A DNA stretch of 64,000 nt, from the NCBI GenBank assembly GCA_937974175.1, contig CALJIG010000036.1, forward strand, positions 1 through 64,000. Reading direction: 5' to 3'. How positions within the stretch are numbered: position 1 is the stretch's first letter; each line of letters begins with the position of its first letter. Below, in pieces: positions 1-5,767 of the stretch. The stretch comes from an uncultured Ignavibacteria bacterium. GTDB lineage: Bacteria; Bacteroidota; Ignavibacteria; Tepidaquicellales; Tepidaquicellaceae. Under the pieces are notes generated by a model, which was given only the letters and a program-made list of their open reading frames with translations, was not told the origin of the DNA and made no database searches. The position numbers were made by a program, and so were the translations under genes.

Positions 1-55
1 TTTGCAGAGGTTTCATAGGAGAAAAAATTTATTTTGCAAATCTTATAATTTTTTC

Positions 56-84
56 TTGACAGTATAAAAAGGTTTTGGTAATAT
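56..84 (+). promoter_or_regulatory. possible promoter for dnaA
   Basis: TTGACA at 56-61 is followed after exactly 17 bases by TAATAT at 79-84, which fits a general sigma-70 promoter reading toward dnaA. The leader to the dnaA start would be about 280 nt. Bacteroidota-type sigma factors usually prefer TTTG/TAnnTTTG, so the match may be fortuitous in this AT-rich stretch. Confidence 0.4.
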
Positions 85-182
85 TAGTATGAAAATTTTA
101 AACACACTCTTCTGTTAGAACTTTGTTAATAACTTTTTCATCACACCAAACAATTTCTAAATACTGTATTATGAATATATAA

Positions 183-205
183 TTATTAACAATCGTTGTT
201 AATAA
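183..205. repeat. perfect palindrome of two DnaA-box-like motifs
   Basis: TTATTAACAA (183-192) and TTGTTAATAA (196-205) are perfect reverse complements separated by TCG. The palindrome brings two DnaA-box-like motifs face to face. It could be a paired DnaA site or the operator of another dimeric regulator. Confidence 0.6.
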
Positions 206-372
206 CTTTTTATTCATTGTTTTAACCTGTAAAAATCAACTCTTTACGGGATTTAAAGGCTGTTAAAAGCTTTTATAAATATGGGGAATTTTTGGAGAAA
301 TCCAATGTAAGGACTTAAAGTAGTTTTTTAACCATTTTTCAATTGTTAATAATTTTACAAAAACAGATTTAA

Positions 373-1884
373 ATGCACACATCCTCTACCCCAATTTTAG
401 AACCAGAAAAACAGAAAGATTTAAAGACAAAACAAGAATTTACTGCTGAACACGAAGAGATTTGGAATAATTTTTTAGATTTACTTAAGCATAACATTCC
501 GGAAAATGAAATAAGAACGTGGTTCTCGATTTTAAAACCAAAAAGTTTTGAGAACAGTATACTTACTATTACAGTCCCAAGCGAAGATTACTACGGCATC
601 ATTGAAAAAAGATATAACAAGTACATTTCAAATATTATTTCCAGCGGACTGCTTGGCGAGAACGGCAAGCTTCAATACGAAATAAAAAATACTGTTCAGG
701 ATTACTCTTCAGAAAACAAAGAAACAAAAAAAGAAGAACCGGCACAGGATAACAATGTTTATAATATCCGTCAGAATCTTTACAGGCACGATATACCGCA
801 GCCTGTTCAGCAAACTGAAGAATACGAACACAATCTAAATCCGAAATACACATTTGAGCATCTTGTAAAAGGCGAGAGCAATGAGCTTGCAGTTGAAATT
901 GCCTACGCAATTACAAATAATCCGGGTAAAGCATACAATCCGTTTTTTGTTTACGGCGGAGTAGGGTTAGGTAAAACTCATCTTATTCATGCAATCGGCA
1001 ATGAAATAGTAAGAAAAGATCCGACTAAAAAAATATTCTATACAACTACACCTGACTTCACAAACCGATTTATAGACAGCATCAGTAAAAACCGCGCAGG
1101 CATTTCACAAAATGCAGGCAGCCCTTCACAGCTTGATTCGTTTTATAAATCATTAGATGTTTTAATAATTGATGATATACAAAATCTGAGCGGAAAAGAT
1201 AAGACGCAGGATTTTATGTATCAGATTTTCAATTCTCTTTTCTCTGAAGGAAAGCATATTATTTTTTCGAGTGATAAGCCTATAAATCAGATTCAGGGAA
1301 TTGAAGAAAGATTGATATCCAGATTTCAATGGGGACTTACAATCGATATCCAGCCGCCAAGCTGGGAAATGCGAGTAGCAATTATTAAAAAGAAACTTGA
1401 TGAGTATCAGATGTTCGCTCCGGAAGATGTTATACATTACATAGCTACAAATGTAAAAGACAGCATAAGAACAATTGAAGGATGTATAGTCGGTATTACA
1501 AGCGAAAGTGTATTCAGCAAAAAAGGGGAGATTACTTTAGATATAGCAGAGAAGGTTATACACAGAGTTGTTGGCAGCGCAAAGAGAGTAAAGAACATTA
1601 CAATCGAATCTATAATTTCTACTGCAGCAGCATACTTCAATATTTCCGAGAATCAAATTTTATCCAAGAAGAGAACTAAGGAAGTAGCGTATGCAAGGCA
1701 GACAGCTATGTTCCTGGCAAAAGAACTTACAACATATACATTGCAGTCAATCGGACTTAACTTTGGCGGCAAGGACCACGCCACAGTGCTTTATTCATAC
1801 AACACAATATCGGAGCAGTGTAAAACTGATAAAAAAGTTTTGAGTGATGTAAATGAATTAAGGGAAAGAATAAGACAGCAATAG
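373..1884 (+). CDS. dnaA: chromosomal replication initiator protein DnaA
   Basis: DnaA is the AAA+ ATPase that binds DnaA boxes at oriC, melts the origin and loads the helicase. The 503-residue protein has the full family layout: an N-terminal domain I (FLDLLKHNIPENEIRTWFSILKP), a variable linker, the AAA+ core with Walker A GGVGLGKT (about 195-202) and Walker B LIIDD (D267/D268), and a C-terminal DNA-binding domain with GGKDHATVLYSYN, the DnaA signature. The ATG at 373 puts domain I at the very start and no other in-frame start is better placed. No Shine-Dalgarno is visible. The next gene is recN, not dnaN, so the usual dnaA-dnaN pair is not kept here. DnaA-like boxes lie on both sides of the gene. 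Confidence 0.98.
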   Translation: MHTSSTPILEPEKQKDLKTKQEFTAEHEEIWNNFLDLLKHNIPENEIRTWFSILKPKSFENSILTITVPSEDYYGIIEKRYNKYISNIISSGLLGENGKLQYEIKNTVQDYSSENKETKKEEPAQDNNVYNIRQNLYRHDIPQPVQQTEEYEHNLNPKYTFEHLVKGESNELAVEIAYAITNNPGKAYNPFFVYGGVGLGKTHLIHAIGNEIVRKDPTKKIFYTTTPDFTNRFIDSISKNRAGISQNAGSPSQLDSFYKSLDVLIIDDIQNLSGKDKTQDFMYQIFNSLFSEGKHIIFSSDKPINQIQGIEERLISRFQWGLTIDIQPPSWEMRVAIIKKKLDEYQMFAPEDVIHYIATNVKDSIRTIEGCIVGITSESVFSKKGEITLDIAEKVIHRVVGSAKRVKNITIESIISTAAAYFNISENQILSKKRTKEVAYARQTAMFLAKELTTYTLQSIGLNFGGKDHATVLYSYNTISEQCKTDKKVLSDVNELRERIRQQ

Positions 1885-1942
1885 TCAATTAACAATTAGT
1901 AATTATCAATTAATAGTTTTGTAACAGTTTTGTATAAATTTT

Positions 1943-1977
1943 AAAAGGATGTGAATTTTATTTACATCCTTTTTTAT
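1943..1977 (+). terminator. rho-independent terminator after dnaA
   Basis: AAAAGGATGT (1943-1952) pairs with ACATCCTTTT (1964-1973). The stem extends to about 13 pairs with one G-T pair and is followed by a T-rich tail. It lies 59 nt after the dnaA stop codon. Confidence 0.8.
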
Positions 1978-2001
1978 TTTAAGGGTAAATATAACCTATA
2001 T

Positions 2002-2037
2002 TAATTTCTCCCTATTAGTAGTAATAGGGAGAAATTA
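2002..2037. repeat. 16-bp-stem hairpin, repeat copy A
   Basis: TAATTTCTCCCTATTA (2002-2017) and its exact reverse complement (2022-2037) flank the loop GTAG. A close relative in reverse orientation lies at 61098-61121, so this is a dispersed unit. There is no T-run after either arm, so it does not look like a simple terminator. Confidence 0.8.
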
Positions 2038-2059
2038 GCTCTAACATTTTGCGGACTAA

Positions 2060-2083
2060 AATCCGTCAAAAACCCGTCAAGAT
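2060..2083. repeat. CCGTCAAAAA repeat unit, copy A
   Basis: The unit begins AATCCGTCAAAAA and continues CCCGTCAAGAT. Related units lie at 61319, 61501 and 61616, and a shorter AATCCGTCA match lies at 2143-2151. It is found only in two intergenic regions of this window. Confidence 0.65.
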
Positions 2084-2202
2084 TATGAAAATCGTTCGAA
2101 AATTTTTTATGAGTATTGAAAAAACAATACGACAAACAGTAAAATCCGTCATTGATTAGCAATACGAATGAACAGAGCTCTAACAAATTACTAATATTTC
2201 TC

Positions 2203-2308
2203 TCCGTCCCAAACTCCTGTTTGGGACGGAATATATCCGCAAAACTCCGTTTTGCAATTAAACAGAGTTTAAAAGAATATTGCCTTACGAAACAGGAGTT
2301 TCGTAAGG
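2203..2308. repeat. array of four adjacent hairpins with a common AAAC-loop-GTTT core
   Basis: Four perfect inverted repeats follow one another: 2203-2230 (12-bp stem, loop TCCT), 2239-2255 (7-bp stem, loop TCC), 2258-2272 (6-bp stem, loop AGA) and 2283-2308 (11-bp stem, loop AGGA). All have AAAC before and GTTT after the loop. The loops of the first and last are reverse complements, so the last is like the first in the opposite orientation. The long minus- and plus-strand open frames that cross it are artefacts of the palindromes. Confidence 0.85.
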
Positions 2309-2347
2309 AGAAAAAACACAAAAAAATTACCATAAAATGAGAAATAA

Positions 2348-2447
2348 TGTTCATAACTTATTCATAATTTTTTAGTTGACGGCAGTTATTAGTTATAAAA
2401 GATGATTTAAAATATTTTTAAAATGTGAATGTTAATAATGTTTATAA
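2348..2447 (+). other. three DnaA-box-like motifs downstream of dnaA
   Basis: TGTTCATAA (2348-2356), TGTTAATAA (2430-2438) and TGTTTATAA (2439-2447) share TGTTNATAA, one mismatch from TGTGNATAA. The last two abut directly. The same motif is found upstream of dnaA. Confidence 0.5.
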
Positions 2448-2541
2448 CACCGGTACTTACTGACAATCTTATTAGACTTACTTCTTTTAAAATTGATACA
2501 AAAAATAGATTTTAATACTTTACTGACAATGTTAACATCAT

Positions 2542-2590
2542 TACTACTATTACTACTTCTTTTAAATAAATAATATAATGTAATAAGTGT
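2542..2590. other. DnaA-trio-like tract and AT-rich unwinding element
   Basis: The plus strand reads as TAC/TAT triplets (2542-2559), so the complementary strand read 3' to 5' is GAT-GAT-AAT-GAT-GAA. This fits the DnaA-trio consensus (3'-G/A, A, T/A-5') to which DnaA binds as single strand in Bacillus. It runs straight into an A/T-only stretch around 2560-2578, as expected for a DNA unwinding element. No GC-rich spacer is seen between boxes and trios, which is a weak point. Confidence 0.45.
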
Positions 2591-2631
2591 TCGGTTGTTA
2601 AAACTTTTTGATTGTACTTTACTGATGTAAA

Positions 2632-4347
2632 ATGATAGAAAAACTTTTCATAAAAAATTATCTGATAATAAAAGAGGCTGAAATTAATTTTTCATCCGGT
2701 CTTAATATATTAACAGGAGAAACGGGAGCGGGTAAATCAATTATACTTGATGCGCTCGGAATGATATTAGGTGAGCGCGCAGATTACTCTCTTATAAGAA
2801 AAGATTCCGATAAAATGATTATTGAAGGATACTTTGATTTTAAGGATAATAAAAGAGTAAGAGCGTTATTAAAAAGTTTAGAAATTGAATCGGAGAATGA
2901 GAATGAAAGCGGTTATATAATTATCCGCAGAGACTTACTTAAAAAGGGGATTAGCAGAAATTTTATTAACGACGTCCCTGTAAATATTTCTGATTTAAAA
3001 GACCTGGGTAATATTATAATTGATATTCACTCGCAGAACGAACATCAGTCACTATTAAATAAAGAAACACACATAGGTATTCTTGACCAGTATATAAAAA
3101 ATGAAGGGTTGCTGGAAAAGTATAAAAACAGTTACGGTGAACTAAAAGAAAGCATAAAGGACTACGAAAATTTAATAAGTAAAAAAGATGAGCTGGCTGA
3201 AAGAAAAGAGTTTCTGGAGTTTCAGCTGAAGGAAATAAACGATATAAATCCGGTTGAGAACGAAGATGAAGAACTGCGTACTGAACTTAACAAAATGGAA
3301 AATTCTGAAGAGATTTCTACTGCATTAAACTCTTCAATCGACCATTTATATGAGGCAGATTTAAATGTTATAAAAGAGCTTTCATCATCAATAAAAGAGT
3401 TAAAGAAGATTTTAAAGTTTGATAACTCGCTTGAAGAAAATATAAAAATCCTTGAAGAGAGTCTGGTAAACGTGCAGGAAGTTTCAACGTCATTAATATC
3501 TTATAATGAAAATATAAATTTTGATGCGGAAAGAATTGAGCAGATTCGTGAACGCCTCGGCAGCCTTAATTTTTTAAAAAAGAAGTACAGGCTCTCAGTA
3601 AATGAGATAATTGAGAAAGCTAAAGAAGTTGCAAAGGAACTTAACATAGCTGAAAACTTTGATTATGAAACTGAGCAGGCTGCGAAAAAAATATCGGAAA
3701 AAAGGAAAGAAGTTTATAAAATAGCTAAAGAGATTTCAGATATCCGCAAAAAGAAATCGAAAGAGTTAGAGAAAAATGTAACGGGTATTTTAAAAGAAGT
3801 AGGACTGGAATCAGCTGAGTTCAAAGTTAATTTTGAAATATATAAAACTTCCGAAGAAAGCTTATTTTCGGAAAATAAAGTTTTGCTTGCATCAACCGGA
3901 TTTGATGATATTGAATTCTTTATAAAAACTAATAAAGGCTCGGATTTCTCACCTTTAAAAAAATCAGCTTCAGGCGGTGAAATATCGCGAGTTATGCTTG
4001 CAATTAAGTCAGTTTTATCAGATTCCGATGAAATAGAAATTCTCGTTTTTGATGAAATTGATGCCGGAATCAGCGGTAAAACTGCCGATAAAGTAGGAAA
4101 AGTGCTTAAAAAGCTTTCAAAATCGCATCAGATTATTTCAATTACTCACCTTCCTCAAATTGCATCTCAAAGCGATTCTCATTATTATGTTAGTAAGAAA
4201 GATTTAAATAAAGAAACTATTGCTGAAATAAAACAGTTAAGTGGAGAAGAGAAAGTACTGGAAATAGCAAAGTTACTTAGTGGTGACAAAGTAACGGACT
4301 CGGGAATAACAAGTGCAAAAGAACTTATAAATTCAGCAGCACAATAG
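2632..4347 (+). CDS. recN: DNA repair protein RecN
   Basis: RecN is an SMC-like ATPase that acts early in double-strand-break repair. The 571-residue length is normal for the family. Walker A GETGAGKS lies at about 29-36, long coiled-coil arms occupy the middle (about 150-400), and the C-terminal half carries the signature SASGGEISRVMLAIK and Walker B ILVFDEIDAGISG. The ATG at 2632 starts directly with the RecN N-terminus MIEKLFIKNYLIIKEAEI. The gene follows the possible origin region; any promoter for it must lie within those repeats. Confidence 0.96.
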   Translation: MIEKLFIKNYLIIKEAEINFSSGLNILTGETGAGKSIILDALGMILGERADYSLIRKDSDKMIIEGYFDFKDNKRVRALLKSLEIESENENESGYIIIRRDLLKKGISRNFINDVPVNISDLKDLGNIIIDIHSQNEHQSLLNKETHIGILDQYIKNEGLLEKYKNSYGELKESIKDYENLISKKDELAERKEFLEFQLKEINDINPVENEDEELRTELNKMENSEEISTALNSSIDHLYEADLNVIKELSSSIKELKKILKFDNSLEENIKILEESLVNVQEVSTSLISYNENINFDAERIEQIRERLGSLNFLKKKYRLSVNEIIEKAKEVAKELNIAENFDYETEQAAKKISEKRKEVYKIAKEISDIRKKKSKELEKNVTGILKEVGLESAEFKVNFEIYKTSEESLFSENKVLLASTGFDDIEFFIKTNKGSDFSPLKKSASGGEISRVMLAIKSVLSDSDEIEILVFDEIDAGISGKTADKVGKVLKKLSKSHQIISITHLPQIASQSDSHYYVSKKDLNKETIAEIKQLSGEEKVLEIAKLLSGDKVTDSGITSAKELINSAAQ

Positions 4348-4406
4348 GCAAAAAGAGTATTAATTAATAATTGGAAAGTTTAATGTATACAAGTTAATTT
4401 TATACT

Positions 4407-5123
4407 ATGATAGTAAAGAAAATAGACTGTGAAGATTGCGAAGCAAAGGCAGATTCTTTAATGAATTTTTCATTTGAAGACGACCTAGAAGTAATTAACT
4501 GCAACAAAATTTGTAACCATTTCAAAAAAGGCCAGACAATTTTTTACGAGGGCAATACTCCTCCCGGCCTGTATTGTGTGAACAAAGGAAAAATAAAATT
4601 ATACCGAACCGGTAAAGACGGAAAAGAGCAAATTACAGGATTTGGAGTTCCCGGTGATTTCCTTGGCTATCGCGCAATTATTGCTGAAGAAGGATATGCA
4701 AATTCTGCAACAGCTCTTGAAGATACAGTTGTATGTTTGATTAGAAAAGAAGATTTTTTGACAATGCTTCAGAAAAACTCTTATATCTCTAAACAAATGA
4801 TGGTAAGTTTATGCAAAGAGTTAGGAATTGCTATGGAAAAAATTCAATCTCTTTCACAAAAAAGCGTAAGAGAAAGATTAGCCGAAACTTTATTTTATCT
4901 TAAAGATACATTCAGAGGCAAAGAGCAGGATGACAATAAAATAGAAATTGTATTGCCGCGCGAAGATATTGCAAACATTGTAGGCACTACAACTGAAACC
5001 GTAATAAGAACTTTATCTGATTTCAAGAATGAAAAACTTATTGAGCTTGACGGAAAGAAAATCAGAATTATAAATGAAAATAAACTTCGCGAGATCGGAG
5101 GAATAGAAGCTGCTTATGCTTAA
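4407..5123 (+). CDS. CRP/FNR-family transcription regulator
   Basis: The protein (238 residues) has a cyclic-nucleotide-binding-like beta-barrel (FKKGQTIFYEGNTPPGLYCVNKGKIKLYRTG), a long dimer helix, and a C-terminal helix-turn-helix (LPREDIANIVGTTTETVIRTLSDF). Cysteines at 8, 11, 32 and 36 lie before or at the start of the barrel, which would suit an Fe-S cluster or another metal/redox sensor of the Fnr type. An FNR-like palindrome stands about 560 bp downstream, ahead of the cbb3 oxidase genes, so this is the likely regulator of that operon. It overlaps the next gene by 8 bp. The ligand is not shown by the sequence. Confidence 0.9.
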   Translation: MIVKKIDCEDCEAKADSLMNFSFEDDLEVINCNKICNHFKKGQTIFYEGNTPPGLYCVNKGKIKLYRTGKDGKEQITGFGVPGDFLGYRAIIAEEGYANSATALEDTVVCLIRKEDFLTMLQKNSYISKQMMVSLCKELGIAMEKIQSLSQKSVRERLAETLFYLKDTFRGKEQDDNKIEIVLPREDIANIVGTTTETVIRTLSDFKNEKLIELDGKKIRIINENKLREIGGIEAAYA

Positions 5124-5610
5124 ATATATACTTACTCTTTTTTTATTCATATTTGTATCAAATTCATACTCACAACAATATTCTTTTCAGCGCACTAATC
5201 TAAAATTTTCCTTAAAATACCAGATAACACAAAGCAGTGTAATTGAAGTACCCGATACTGTTAACCACAGAATGGGAACAGCAATAGGCGCAGGTGTTGC
5301 AATGTTCGGCGACAGTACATCAGTCCCCGTTAAGGCATATTTTATATATGATTATGTTGAAGGCAACGGCTCCTTCACAGATTATTACGTGTTTACTTTT
5401 CCCGACGGTTCTTCATTCACAATTCAGGCGCAGGGTATTTCACAAGGCGCCGGTCCAAATTCAGAAAACCCTTTATTTCAGGCAACTACACAGGTTACAA
5501 GCGGCACAGGTCAATTTGTTGGCTTAAGGATGCAAGGCGTGATGTCAGGAACCCGGAATTCCATGGTTGAGAACAGCGCTATTGTAAGATTGAGCTTTGA
5601 AATGAAGTAA
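5116..5610 (+). CDS. small secreted protein of unknown function
   Basis: The 164-residue product starts with a clear signal peptide (MLKYILTLFLFIFVSNSYSQ) ending in a SYSQ/Q cleavage-like site. The rest is beta-rich with alternating polar and glycine residues (GNGSFTDYYVFTFPDGSSF), which recalls a small barrel such as the allene-oxide-cyclase-like fold; that is a guess. It overlaps the regulator gene by 8 bp and is thus probably translated with it. No sorting domain, lipobox or catalytic motif is visible. Confidence 0.75.
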   Translation: MLKYILTLFLFIFVSNSYSQQYSFQRTNLKFSLKYQITQSSVIEVPDTVNHRMGTAIGAGVAMFGDSTSVPVKAYFIYDYVEGNGSFTDYYVFTFPDGSSFTIQAQGISQGAGPNSENPLFQATTQVTSGTGQFVGLRMQGVMSGTRNSMVENSAIVRLSFEMK

Positions 5611-5680
5611 TTTTACATCCCCAAAATATTACCTAATATACCTTTTTTCTCTACATCTCAGCATAAAACAGCAATTTAAA

Positions 5681-5700
5681 AATATGATGTATATCATATT
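5681..5700. promoter_or_regulatory. FNR/CRP-like operator upstream of the cbb3 operon
   Basis: A perfect palindrome of two 8-base arms, AATATGAT (5681-5688) and ATCATATT (5693-5700), is separated by GTAT. Its core TGAT-N4-ATCA is that of FNR-type sites (TTGAT-N4-ATCAA). Its centre lies about 64 bp before the predicted transcription start, a normal distance for class I activation. The CRP/FNR gene at 4407-5123 is the obvious candidate to bind it. Confidence 0.75.
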
Positions 5701-5718
5701 TAAATCTGACTGAAATCA

Positions 5719-5749
5719 TTTGGCAGGCGGATAAATCTTTCTATTTTTG
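5719..5749 (+). promoter_or_regulatory. Bacteroidota-type promoter for the cbb3 operon
   Basis: TTTG at 5719-5722 and TATTTTTG at 5742-5749 are separated by 19 bases and match the Bacteroidota sigma-A consensus TTTG-N19-TAnnTTTG exactly. Transcription would start around 5755, leaving a leader of about 13 nt before the ATG at 5768. Confidence 0.7.
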
Positions 5750-5767
5750 TAATGAAAAATTTATTCA

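Larger units (their letters stand above)
1..372. other. AT-rich region upstream of dnaA with DnaA-box-like motifs (possible oriC half)
   Basis: No gene is seen here. The stretch is very AT-rich and holds four copies of TTGTTAATAA: 123-132, 196-205 and 343-352 on the plus strand and 183-192 on the minus strand. The core TGTTAATAA differs by one base from the reverse complement of the DnaA box TTATNCACA. Copies at 123-138 and 196-211 extend to a 16-bp identity. The placement beside dnaA suggests initiator binding sites, either for replication or for dnaA autoregulation. Confidence 0.5.
1885..2631. other. 747-bp dnaA-recN gap: terminator, palindrome cluster and possible origin unwinding region
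   Basis: No convincing gene is seen. From left to right it holds the dnaA terminator, a 16-bp-stem hairpin (2002-2037), a CCGTCAAAAA repeat unit (2060-2083), an array of hairpins (2203-2308), three TGTTNATAA boxes (2348-2356, 2430-2438, 2439-2447), two copies of TTACTGACAAT (2457-2467, 2520-2530) each followed by ACTTCTTTTAAA, and a trinucleotide tract (2542-2559) leading into a very AT-rich stretch. The right half looks like an origin; the left half looks like repeat insertions. Confidence 0.6.

Noticed and set aside
2152..2340. Plus-strand 62-residue open frame over the hairpin array
   Set aside because: Mirror image of the same palindromes; no start signal, no domain.
2001..2354. Minus-strand 117-residue open frame in the dnaA-recN gap
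   Set aside because: It runs through the hairpin array and the CCGTCAAAAA repeat, has no family likeness, and its frame exists because palindromes avoid stops on both strands.
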